Translations under genes and position numbers: made by a program
Assembly: GCA_963169135.1 (NCBI GenBank)
Contig: CAUJEQ010000088.1
Span: forward strand, 1 to 8,288
Length of the DNA stretch: 8,288 bases
Direction: 5' to 3'
DNA from: Chloroflexota bacterium
Lineage (GTDB): Bacteria > Chloroflexota > Dehalococcoidia > Tepidiformales > Tepidiformaceae
Shown: positions 1 through 6,546 of the stretch, piece after piece
Layout of the letters: each line of letters starts with the position of its first letter
Numbering within the stretch: position 1 is the stretch's first letter
Notes under the pieces: generated by a model
What the model was told of the DNA's origin: nothing
Databases searched by the model: none
The model's input: only the letters and a program-made list of their open reading frames with translations

Positions 1-1601
1 CGCGGGAGTGACTCGTCGCCCCACTCACGCGTGTTCCAGCGCTCCTTGTATCCCGCCTGCCAGTACCACCAGAATGCCGGCGGCGCCGATGAACCTCCAC
101 CCACGAGGGTCTGGTCAGTGCGGTTGATGCCGCCTCGTTCCTGTCCGGCGGACTTCTTGGCGATCTCGCGCACCGCGATCTCCGTCGTCGCCGTGGGGTC
201 CATCTTCTTGTAGGCGGCCACCGCCGAGTCGCGGGCCGCGAGGACGATCTCGCTGTTGGCGGCGCCGGGGCCCGGTTTGGCCATCGCGATGGCCTGACCG
301 TCGTTCATGGCGGCGGCCCAGCAGCGGATGCCCGTGCCGTGCTTGCCCCAGTTGCCGCTGGCAGCCAGGACCAGCGCCATGACGCGCTCGATGAGGTCCC
401 CGTGGTAGAACTTGCAGGCGTTGTAGCCAAGCATGATGTTCGTGCGCTTCGTCGCGACCTTTCGCGCGAGCATCCGGATGGTGTCCGGGTGCACCCCACT
501 GATGGCCTGCTGCTTCTCGGGTGTGTATTCCGAGTCAAGCTTCTTCTTCAGGAGCGAGTAAACCGGCGTGACCTGGACGGTCGAGCCGTCGGCGAGGGTG
601 ACGTCGAACACGCCTTCGAGGGCAATGTCCACGCCCTTGAGGAACATGTTTGCGCGGTCGGCCAGCCTGAGTCCCTTATCGGGCACCCAATGGTACATCT
701 GGTCGTCGCGGCCCTTGCCCTCGACGTCCGTCTGGCGGAGGTAGCGCTTGCTGTCGAGCCGGACCAGGTAGCCCATGTCCGTCTGTTCCTTGAGGAACTT
801 CCAGTCCGCGATGCCTTCTTCGAACATCACCTGGACAAGGGCGAGCCCGAATGCCGGGTCAGCGGCCCCATTGATCGGCACCTGGTAGTCGGCGTGGGTG
901 TGCGAGGCGTTGATGTCGGGGGAGATGTTGACGATTTCGGCGCCGTTATACCGCGCCTCGGCGAGGAAGTGGTAGAGCGCGATGCGCGTGAAGACCGGGT
1001 TCATGTGCCAGAACAGGATGAGTTCGGACTTGAACCAGTCATCGGCGGAGGAGGTGGGACTGAACTTGCCGAACGTCTCGTAGAGACCGATCGAAAAATC
1101 GTTGAACGAACCCTGGAGGTCCAGGATGTGTGTGCCGACAACAGACCGGAAGCGGCCTGCCCCCATGCTGCCGCCGCCTTCGGGCGTGCCTTCCTGGACG
1201 ATGGAGGCCGAGCCGTCGTTCTCGATGGCATCCACCATCGACGTGGCGATCTCCGTGAGCGCCTGGTCCCAGGAGATGCGCTCCCACTTCCCCTCGCCAC
1301 GTTCGCCGGCGCGCTTCAGCGGGTACTGGACCCGGTCCGGTCCGTACAGAGACCTGCTCCAGGAGGCTCCCTTCTGGCAGCCCATCGGATTGAAGTCGGG
1401 GACGCCCTCTTCGACGGTGGCGATGGTGCCAGACTGCTCCTCGCGAACGACGACGCCGTCCTTCACATAGACACGGACCGGGCAGTCGCCCGGGTAACAG
1501 TCGACGCAATGGGTTCCCCAGTGGACAGAGTCCCATTCCCATTTGTCCCGGTAGCCGCTCTCGCTCGTTGATTCGCCGGCGCGCCTGGCGGACATGGTCA
1601 T
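1..1601 (-). CDS. Class II DMSO reductase-family molybdopterin oxidoreductase, catalytic (alpha) subunit, 3' part missing
   Basis: An uninterrupted minus-strand frame of 533 codons has no stop before the left edge. The N-terminus carries an [4Fe-4S] (FS0) motif, H31-x3-C35-x4-C40-x34-C75, followed by QKGAS. A WDQAL segment (111-115) and D168 in an FND context follow; D168 sits where class II enzymes such as NarG have their Asp ligand to molybdenum. Residues 193-260 resemble the bis-MGD-binding region, and GNWGKHGTG (416-424) is typical of the central domain. Family members are usually 900-1250 residues, so roughly half is present. Motifs are nearest, by recall, to ethylbenzene/steroid-C25 dehydrogenase types; nitrate, selenate or chlorate reductase roles are less likely but possible. 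There is no Tat signal (RR at 6-7 but no hydrophobic stretch), which implies a cytoplasmic catalytic site or export by a partner. The start at 1601 has GGGGGAAGG just upstream; ATG at 1595 is an alternative. Beta, gamma and chaperone genes would be expected beyond the edge. Confidence 0.9.
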   Translation of the reverse strand, partial: MTMSARRAGESTSESGYRDKWEWDSVHWGTHCVDCYPGDCPVRVYVKDGVVVREEQSGTIATVEEGVPDFNPMGCQKGASWSRSLYGPDRVQYPLKRAGERGEGKWERISWDQALTEIATSMVDAIENDGSASIVQEGTPEGGGSMGAGRFRSVVGTHILDLQGSFNDFSIGLYETFGKFSPTSSADDWFKSELILFWHMNPVFTRIALYHFLAEARYNGAEIVNISPDINASHTHADYQVPINGAADPAFGLALVQVMFEEGIADWKFLKEQTDMGYLVRLDSKRYLRQTDVEGKGRDDQMYHWVPDKGLRLADRANMFLKGVDIALEGVFDVTLADGSTVQVTPVYSLLKKKLDSEYTPEKQQAISGVHPDTIRMLARKVATKRTNIMLGYNACKFYHGDLIERVMALVLAASGNWGKHGTGIRCWAAAMNDGQAIAMAKPGPGAANSEIVLAARDSAVAAYKKMDPTATTEIAVREIAKKSAGQERGGINRTDQTLVGGGSSAPPAFWWYWQAGYKERWNTREWGDESLP

Positions 1602-1633
1602 CGGGCCTTCCCCCGGGTTTCAGATAGGCGAAA

Positions 1634-1639
1634 CTTATC
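1634..1639 (-). promoter_or_regulatory. Candidate -10 element of the molybdoenzyme promoter
   Basis: The minus strand reads GATAAG, four of six matches to TATAAT. A transcript start about 7 bases downstream (near 1627) would put the dyad centre (1669.5) at about -42, the class II activator position of CRP/FNR proteins, and would leave a leader of about 26 bases. An alternative is TATGAT at 1677-1672, a better hexamer match that overlaps the dyad and would imply repression. Neither has a convincing -35. Confidence 0.3.
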
Positions 1640-1662
1640 GGCCTAATCGATGCTCCTGAAGC

Positions 1663-1676
1663 ATGATGCGGATCAT
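1663..1676. promoter_or_regulatory. Putative CRP/FNR-type operator, copy 1
   Basis: The plus strand reads ATGATGCGGATCAT, a perfect inverted repeat ATGAT-N4-ATCAT. The core TGAT-N4-ATCA is the inner part of the FNR consensus TTGAT-N4-ATCAA. It lies 62 bases before the molybdoenzyme ATG and matches 12 of 14 bases of the copy at 5514-5527. The binding family is inferred from the dyad only; another dimeric regulator is possible. Confidence 0.5.
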
Positions 1677-1743
1677 ACGGAGCCTTAAATCAGCGCATCC
1701 GGGCGCAATCATCACCTGGTTTGCCCCCAAATTGGCCCGCGGC

Positions 1744-2559
1744 TCAGTCCAGCAGCCCTTCCTTGTCGAGGAGGTCCGCCAGCTGGGCAGCGACTCCGGC
1801 GTCGGCCTCCATCGAACCCCGTGCCGGGCTCTGCGAGGCTCCGCCCGCCATGAGGTGGCGCAGCCTCCCGCCCGCGCCGGTCGCGGTGGAGGGCCGCAAC
1901 AGGTGGCGCGTTACGGGACGCGCAGGGCCAAACCCTTCGAAGGTGAAGGCCGGCTCTGCCGCGTGTGCCGCCGGGGGAGTGACCACGGGCACCGCAGCCC
2001 TCCGCGCAGCCAGTTTGCGCGCCACCGTCGGGTAGGGGAGCACACGCCCCGAGGCGGCCACGAGTACCGCCTGCGCCGGCATCCGGTAGGTAGTCCGTCG
2101 TCCACCCCCCGCCAGCGCCCGAACCACCAGGTCCTCCCCCTCAATCCCCGCTCCGATCGTGCGTTCGATGACTGGCCAGCCCAGGAGTTCAGCCAGTGCG
2201 AACGGAATGAGCCCGGACCCGTGGTCCGTTGCGCCGCCGCCCGCGATCACGGCCCGCGCATCGGCTGAGACTTTGCACGCGAGGAGCTTCGCGTGCGCCA
2301 CGATATCCCCCGCCACGACTGATGGCCCCCACATACGCTCCACCTGGTCGACCCCCAGCGACACGGCGTCCCGCAGCGGCACGTCCCATTCCGGCGGCCC
2401 GATGGCGACCCCCTGCATCGGCGCAGGGGTACATGACCGCAGGCTGAGCCCAAGCGCGATGGCATCCTCCGAAGGCGCGTCGAGGCGGTGGCTGCTGCCA
2501 CGGATCCCCCCGGCCAGCTCCCGTTCGGAGACCGCGCGGAGCAGGACGATGATGCTCAT
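1744..2559 (-). CDS. etfB: Electron transfer flavoprotein, beta subunit
   Basis: The 271-residue product matches ETF beta in length and layout. It is the AMP-binding domain III partner of EtfA in a soluble cytoplasmic heterodimer that carries electrons from flavin dehydrogenases to the respiratory quinone pool. Visible features are an N-terminal beta strand (SIIVLLRAV), the segment LRDAVSLGVDQVE (62-74), AGGGATDHGSGLIP (106-119) followed by LAELLGWPV, which corresponds to the conserved G-x-D-x-tG-x-P / LAexLGxP region, and VVRALAGGGRRT (145-156) before MPAQAVLVA, the usual beta-subunit signature. The sequence is a divergent family member, with a Pro/Ala-rich C-terminal third. ATG at 2559 overlaps the EtfA stop in ATGA, so translation is probably coupled. 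FixA-type bifurcating function cannot be excluded from sequence alone. Confidence 0.85.
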   Translation of the reverse strand: MSIIVLLRAVSERELAGGIRGSSHRLDAPSEDAIALGLSLRSCTPAPMQGVAIGPPEWDVPLRDAVSLGVDQVERMWGPSVVAGDIVAHAKLLACKVSADARAVIAGGGATDHGSGLIPFALAELLGWPVIERTIGAGIEGEDLVVRALAGGGRRTTYRMPAQAVLVAASGRVLPYPTVARKLAARRAAVPVVTPPAAHAAEPAFTFEGFGPARPVTRHLLRPSTATGAGGRLRHLMAGGASQSPARGSMEADAGVAAQLADLLDKEGLLD

Positions 2560-3494
2560 CGGGCCGCCACCAGCGTTCGGGCGTCCTTCCGCCGTCGCAG
2601 CTCACCGATGAGCTGGGGGACCACCTCTTCGACCCTTCCCACGATGCTGACATGTGCGAGCCGGAAGATGGGGGCCTGCGGGTCGGAATTGACCGCCACA
2701 ATCAGGGAGGAGTTCCGCATTCCCAGGACGTGGTGGGGCGCGCCCGAAATGCCGAAGGCAAGGTACAGCCTCGGTGCAACAGTTTTGCCGGTGAGCCCGA
2801 CCTGCCGCCGGTAGGGAATCCAGCCTGCGTCGACGGCCACGCGCGACGCGCCAACAGTCCCCCCGAGAAGCCCCGCCAGCTCTTCGAGCTGGGCGAAACC
2901 CTCCCGGCCGCCTACGCCGCGTCCGCCCGCCACTACGACATCGGCCTGGTCCAGTTCGAGTTCGGCGGGGAGCGGACGGTACTCGGAGACAATCTCGAGC
3001 AGTGTGGTGCAGGGGGCGGTCTCCAGCACGGCGCTCTCGCGGGCCGTCGCGTTGCCGTCTGTCCCGCCAACGCTCGCGCTCACAACGGCCAGAGCCGTCG
3101 GGCGGCCCGGCGCGATCACGGCCGTCCGCGCCCCGCCTTCGATGCTGCGCGTGATGCGCACTCCCGTCTGATCGGCGCGAATGGCGACGACCTGCGCGAT
3201 GACGGGAAGGTCGAGACGGACTGCCACCCGGGCGCCAGCTTCCCGGCCACCATCCCCCTCGTCGAGGAGAACGAGGTCGTAGCGTGCTCCGCTCACGGTC
3301 TGTCCAAGAATATCGGCCGCCTGGGCCCCCGTGAGCGCCCCGGTGCGCCATGCCCGGCGCCATGCTCCGGCGGGGAGCGCATCCCCGCCCGCCCAAACAA
3401 GGTCAGCTTCGGCGCCTGCCCGGCGGCAGAAGTCCATGCCCAGGCTGGCCGCGCCCGACCCCGCGCGCGACGCCAGCACGAGGACGGCGGTCAC
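2556..3494 (-). CDS. etfA: Electron transfer flavoprotein, alpha subunit
   Basis: This is the FAD-carrying subunit of ETF and partner of the beta subunit encoded immediately downstream. Residue numbers here count from the upstream GTG at 3500. The C-terminal FAD domain is clear: AGGRGVGG (191-198), GASRVAVDAGWIP (217-229), LTGKTVAP (236-243), then GISGAPHHVLGM (250-261) and IVAVNSDPQAPIF (267-279), the family signature. The N-terminal half is the less conserved domain I. Length (312-314) is normal. Two in-frame GTG starts compete: 3500, only 2 bases after AGGAGG (3508-3503), and 3494, 8 bases after it. The second has proper spacing and is chosen. The first would give a GTGA overlap with the upstream stop. 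The Gln normally found before TGK is Leu236 here. The upstream flavoprotein is the likely electron donor. Confidence 0.9.
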   Translation of the reverse strand: MTAVLVLASRAGSGAASLGMDFCRRAGAEADLVWAGGDALPAGAWRRAWRTGALTGAQAADILGQTVSGARYDLVLLDEGDGGREAGARVAVRLDLPVIAQVVAIRADQTGVRITRSIEGGARTAVIAPGRPTALAVVSASVGGTDGNATARESAVLETAPCTTLLEIVSEYRPLPAELELDQADVVVAGGRGVGGREGFAQLEELAGLLGGTVGASRVAVDAGWIPYRRQVGLTGKTVAPRLYLAFGISGAPHHVLGMRNSSLIVAVNSDPQAPIFRLAHVSIVGRVEEVVPQLIGELRRRKDARTLVAAR

Positions 3495-3496
3495 GG

Positions 3497-5476
3497 TCAC
3501 CCCCTCCTGATTGGCATCGAAACCAGGGGGCGATCCCGGGGTACGTCGCCATCAATTTCGCGCGCGGCGAGGTGTCCCTGGAAGGTGGCCATCTCCAGCC
3601 GCCCCGGGCCCGCGCAATCGCCAACGCTGCTCACCTGCAGGCCGCTCTCCACGAGCTGCCGCGAGAGCGCGGTCTCCGGGATGATCCCGCAGGCCATTAC
3701 CACAGCATCGAAGGATTCCTCGCGGTCCTGTTCGCTGTAGAAGTGGTAGAGCACTGCCGAGCCCGGCGCGATCGAGCGGGCCCATGTAGTCGCCGAGACC
3801 TTGATGCCGGCCCCATCGAGACGCCGCAGCGTGGCCATGCGCGTGTTGGGCTCCATGTTCGGCCCGATCTGGAACTCCCGCGTAACAATCACGACCTGCT
3901 TGCCCTGCGAGGCGAGGTACTCGGCCGCGCTGGCTGCCTGGATATGGTGTTCGTCGTCCAGAACAAGCACCCGGTCGCCCGCGACGGGCCGGCCGTTGAG
4001 CACGTCCCACGCCTGGACGACGTGGGGCAGGTCGATGCCCTCGATGCCGTCGGGGATGCGCGGCGTGCCGCCGGTGGCAACGATCACGTGGTCAGGCTTC
4101 AGCGCCAGGATGTCGCCGGCCTGCGCGCGTGAGCCGGTCCGGACATCGACGCCCAGGCGCCGGAGCTCAGCGGTGAAGTAGCGGCCAATCTCGCCCCAGT
4201 CCGAGCGGCCGGGCGCCCGGGCCGCGATAAGCGTCTGGCCGCCAAGTTCCTCTCCGGCCTCGAACAGGGTGACGGTGTGCCCGGCTGCGGCGGCCACTCG
4301 GGCGGCCTCGCAACCGGCGGGCCCCCCGCCAGCGACCACGACCCGCCTCGGGCTGGCGGTTTGGCGGACATCGCCCCAGTACTCCTCGCGCCCGACCGAC
4401 GGGTTGAAGGCACAGTTAATCGGGCGGAGCGTTTCCACGTGCCCCCAGCATCCCTCGTTGCAGCCAATACAGTGGCGGATCTCATCCAGCCGGCCCTCGC
4501 GCGCCTTCCGCGGCAGTTCGGGGTCGCAGATGTTTGCCCGGGTCATGCCGACCATGTCTGCCTGGCGGTCCTCCAGGATCTGTTCAGCCATCACCGGGTC
4601 GTTGATCCGTCCAATGCAGAAGACCGGGATATCCAGCACCTCTTTGGCGAGCGCCGAGAGATACACGAACGCCCCGTTCGGGTAGTACGACGGAGCGATG
4701 ACCGTGTCTTTCGAGCGGTACGTGCCCACGCTCACGCTGAGGTAGTCGAGCTGCCCATTGGCCGTCAGGAACGGGATCATCCGGACGAAGTCGTCCGAGG
4801 TGTAGCCGCCCTCTGTCATCTCGTCGCCCGAGATCCGCATGCCCACCGTCCAGTCGCGGCCGACCTCGTTGCGGATGGCTTCGATGATCTCCAGCGCAAA
4901 CGTCATTCTGCGCTCGAAGTCGCCGCCGTATTCGTCCTCGCGTTTGTTCGAGAGCGGCGACAGGAACTGCGTGATCAGGTACCCGTGAGCCCCGTGGATC
5001 TCTGCTCCGTCGACGCCAGCCTCGCGGAGCACAGCGGCTCCCCGCGCGTACCCGGCGATGACCTCGCGTGTTTCGGCCAGGGTCATCTCGTGCGGAACTG
5101 CCCAGGAGTCAGGCTGCGAGACTGTGGACGGTGCCCACGGCGAGCGGATGGCCGCGTTGCCCTGGGCGCCGGGGTGCCAGAGCTGCCCGACGAACTTCGC
5201 CCCTTCGGCGTGGATAGCTTCTGTGGCGTTTCGAAACTTGGTGACCGCGGCTGGTTGCGCGAACGTGTCGCCGATTGACCAGTGGATCCCGTGGACGTGG
5301 GACTCCACGAGACCGATGCCGCCGCGGGCCTTCGAAACCCAGTAGGCAATCTCCCTCGCGCCGGGGAGCCCGTCGTCATCGGTGAAGAGCGTGTGGTGGG
5401 GCGTGCTGACGATGCGGTTGCGGACCGTGAACGACCCGATTTGCAGGGGGGAGAAGAGATGCCGGAATTCTGCCAT
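3497..5476 (-). CDS. ETF-linked FMN/[4Fe-4S]/FAD oxidoreductase of the trimethylamine dehydrogenase / 2,4-dienoyl-CoA reductase family
   Basis: The 659-residue product has three parts. The first (about 1-335) is an Old Yellow Enzyme TIM barrel binding FMN, with GQLWHPG (97-103) and active-site H161-x2-H164-G-Y166 followed by FLSPLSNKR-x-DEYGG. The second is an iron-sulfur motif C336-x2-C339-x3-C343-x11-C355. The third is a C-terminal dinucleotide-binding module with GGGPAGCEAA (383-392) and GGTP (469-472). The second Rossmann motif, which binds NADPH in FadH, is degenerate (VLVLDDEHHIQAASAAEYLA, 503-522, no GxGxxG), as in trimethylamine dehydrogenase, which passes electrons to ETF. The adjacent etfAB genes support that route. 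The Cys that holds FMN covalently in trimethylamine dehydrogenase is H28 here, so FMN is probably non-covalent. Substrate unknown: an amine, an enoate or an enoyl thioester are all possible. The frame stays open upstream to 6064, but similarity begins at MAEFRHLF; ATG 5527 is a less likely start. Confidence 0.88.
   Translation of the reverse strand: MAEFRHLFSPLQIGSFTVRNRIVSTPHHTLFTDDDGLPGAREIAYWVSKARGGIGLVESHVHGIHWSIGDTFAQPAAVTKFRNATEAIHAEGAKFVGQLWHPGAQGNAAIRSPWAPSTVSQPDSWAVPHEMTLAETREVIAGYARGAAVLREAGVDGAEIHGAHGYLITQFLSPLSNKREDEYGGDFERRMTFALEIIEAIRNEVGRDWTVGMRISGDEMTEGGYTSDDFVRMIPFLTANGQLDYLSVSVGTYRSKDTVIAPSYYPNGAFVYLSALAKEVLDIPVFCIGRINDPVMAEQILEDRQADMVGMTRANICDPELPRKAREGRLDEIRHCIGCNEGCWGHVETLRPINCAFNPSVGREEYWGDVRQTASPRRVVVAGGGPAGCEAARVAAAAGHTVTLFEAGEELGGQTLIAARAPGRSDWGEIGRYFTAELRRLGVDVRTGSRAQAGDILALKPDHVIVATGGTPRIPDGIEGIDLPHVVQAWDVLNGRPVAGDRVLVLDDEHHIQAASAAEYLASQGKQVVIVTREFQIGPNMEPNTRMATLRRLDGAGIKVSATTWARSIAPGSAVLYHFYSEQDREESFDAVVMACGIIPETALSRQLVESGLQVSSVGDCAGPGRLEMATFQGHLAAREIDGDVPRDRPLVSMPIRRG
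3503..3508 (-). promoter_or_regulatory. Shine-Dalgarno sequence of etfA
   Basis: A perfect AGGAGG on the minus strand lies within the last codons of the upstream flavoprotein gene. Its distance to GTG 3500 is 2 bases and to GTG 3494 is 8 bases, which favours 3494 as the real start. Confidence 0.7.
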
Positions 5477-5626
5477 AGCCCCCGTAAATTGGACGTATTG
5501 AGGCCGCACGAATATGACGCAGATCATCGTTGACCAAGGATCTCTTGCGGACCGGCCATTTGCCGGGCTGCATCGCCGCCGTCCTTTGCGCTGTACGCTC
5601 TCTCCATCATCGCTCCGGGAGCACCC
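5477..5626. other. Divergent intergenic region between the flavoprotein operon and the aldo/keto reductase
   Basis: This 150-bp region must contain promoters for both directions. It contains operator copy 2 (5514-5527). On the minus strand CATATT (5516-5511) lies 15 bases after TTGGTC (5537-5532), which would give a short leader for the flavoprotein. On the plus strand TTGGAC (5489-5494) and TATGAC (5513-5518), 18 bases apart, could serve the aldo/keto reductase with a leader of about 100 bases. All these hexamers are imperfect. No terminator or coding signal is evident. Confidence 0.5.
5514..5527. promoter_or_regulatory. Putative CRP/FNR-type operator, copy 2
   Basis: The plus strand reads ATGACGCAGATCAT. 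It differs from copy 1 (1663-1676) at only two positions, one inside the 4-base spacer and one in the left arm. It lies 37 bases before the flavoprotein ATG and 99 bases before the aldo/keto reductase ATG. It overlaps the candidate -10 elements on both strands and would therefore be well placed for repression, or for shared control of the divergent genes. Confidence 0.5.
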
Positions 5627-6445
5627 ATGACGGGCCTGAACCACCGCCGGCTCGGACGTACCGGGCTCACCGTAGCCGAGCTGGGATTGGGGGCGATGGA
5701 CACGCCTCACTCGCCCGATGCGGTCCAGACCGTTACCACTGCCCTCGACCTCGGGATCGACTTCATCGACACGGCTCGCGAGTACGAGGGCAGCGAACAC
5801 CTCCTCGGCGAGGTGATCCGCCGGCGCGGCGGGAAGGACTTCGCGGTCGCCAGCAAGACCTTCAGCCACTCCATCAGCGGTAGCCAGTACGACATCGACC
5901 GCTCGCTCAAGGTGCTTGGCGTCGATCGCATCGACCTCTATCAGCTTCACGACATCTCGACCCCCCAATCCTGGGACGAGGTCATGCGCGACGATGGCGC
6001 ACTCGCCGGGCTGAAGACGGCGCAATACCGTGGGCTGATCGGCCACATCGGCATCTCGTCGCATAACCTGGACATCCTCGAACTGGCGATTGCCAGCGGC
6101 GAGTTTGAGACCGTCATGCTCGAGTACTCCGCGTTCTTTCCGGCGACCGGGCTACTGATCGAGCTGGCGGCCCACCGCGAGGTTGGAGTCATCGTTATGC
6201 GCCCGCTGGGTGGCTCCGGCAGGACGAGTACCATGCGCGGCAACATGGCGGCGGGCTACGCCGGCCCATTGACGCCCGCGAACCTGCTGCGCTACGTGCT
6301 CTCGAACCCGGGAGTCTCCGTCGCCATCCCCGGCGCGCGCTATCCGTCCCGGGTGGTCGAGAACGTCGCCATCGCTTCCAGCTATGCCCCGATGACAAAT
6401 GCCGAACGGCGCGAACTCGAAGACGCTGCGTCGGCCCTGTACTGA
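5627..6445 (+). CDS. Aldo/keto reductase
   Basis: This 272-residue cytoplasmic oxidoreductase is expected to reduce carbonyls or oxidise alcohols with NAD(P)H in a TIM barrel. The family start LGRTGLTVAELGLGAM (9-24) is followed by the catalytic tetrad D48 (in DFIDTA), Y53, K77 (in VASKTF) and H108 (in DLYQLHD). GHIGISSHN (139-147) and the C-terminal nucleotide-binding segment AIPGARYPSRVVEN (233-246) are also typical. Length is slightly below the usual 280-330, as in the short bacterial group with an Asp-Leu-Tyr-Gln-Leu-His motif. The start at 5627 has GGGAG about 5 bases upstream and matches the family N-terminus. The gene is divergent from the flavoprotein-ETF operon and shares its intergenic region and putative operator, so it may act on a product of that pathway; this is inference. 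The substrate cannot be assigned. Confidence 0.92.
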   Translation: MTGLNHRRLGRTGLTVAELGLGAMDTPHSPDAVQTVTTALDLGIDFIDTAREYEGSEHLLGEVIRRRGGKDFAVASKTFSHSISGSQYDIDRSLKVLGVDRIDLYQLHDISTPQSWDEVMRDDGALAGLKTAQYRGLIGHIGISSHNLDILELAIASGEFETVMLEYSAFFPATGLLIELAAHREVGVIVMRPLGGSGRTSTMRGNMAAGYAGPLTPANLLRYVLSNPGVSVAIPGARYPSRVVENVAIASSYAPMTNAERRELEDAASALY

Positions 6446-6512
6446 TCACCGGCCGGTTGGTCCCGGTTCTCTGGAGCGATGAGCCCTGTCCCGGACCGTT
6501 GCATCCCCGGAC

Positions 6513-6518
6513 TATGAT
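6513..6518 (+). promoter_or_regulatory. Candidate -10 element of the small-protein gene
   Basis: TATGAT matches five of six consensus bases. A start near 6525 would give a leader of about 22 bases to the ATG at 6547. No good -35 lies 16-18 bases upstream, so the call rests on the -10 and the position alone. Confidence 0.35.
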
Positions 6519-6546
6519 CGAACCATCCATGGCGGGAGGTACCACC

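Larger units (their letters stand above)
1602..1743. other. Intergenic regulatory region upstream of the molybdoenzyme gene
   Basis: This 142-bp gap separates the ETF beta stop from the molybdoenzyme start and is unusually AT-rich for the window. It holds a 14-bp dyad (1663-1676), a second small inverted repeat ATGCT-N5-AGCAT (1650-1664) that overlaps it by two bases, and a weaker one with arms GTTTC/GAAAC (1617-1621 and 1630-1634). The density of dyads suggests that the molybdoenzyme has its own regulated promoter rather than depending only on read-through from the ETF genes. No T-rich terminator is visible. Confidence 0.6.

Noticed and set aside
339..1571. Long plus-strand open frame of 410 codons opposite the molybdoenzyme
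   Set aside because: The minus strand encodes a clear molybdopterin oxidoreductase over the same stretch. The plus frame has no recognisable motif and is the usual antisense shadow of GC-rich coding DNA.
2549..2562. Third near-match to the dyad, ATGAT-N4-ATCGG
   Set aside because: The right arm is broken, and it lies inside coding sequence at the etfA/etfB junction, where codons for Met-Ser-Ile-Ile explain the bases.
2652..3740. Plus-strand open frame of 362 codons opposite etfA
   Set aside because: It crosses the etfA/flavoprotein gene boundary, and the minus strand carries the full ETF alpha signature there. No motif or ribosome site supports it.
4277..5278. Plus-strand open frame of 333 codons opposite the flavoprotein
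   Set aside because: It lies antisense to a well-supported TIM-barrel/FeS/FAD gene and resembles no protein family.
5477..6064. 196-residue N-terminal extension of the flavoprotein reading frame
   Set aside because: It would run antisense through the aldo/keto reductase and the divergent promoter region. Family similarity begins at the ATG at 5476.
6448..6457. Palindrome ACCGGCCGGT just after the aldo/keto reductase stop
   Set aside because: It has no loop and no T-run, so it does not look like an intrinsic terminator. Such GC palindromes are frequent in GC-rich DNA.
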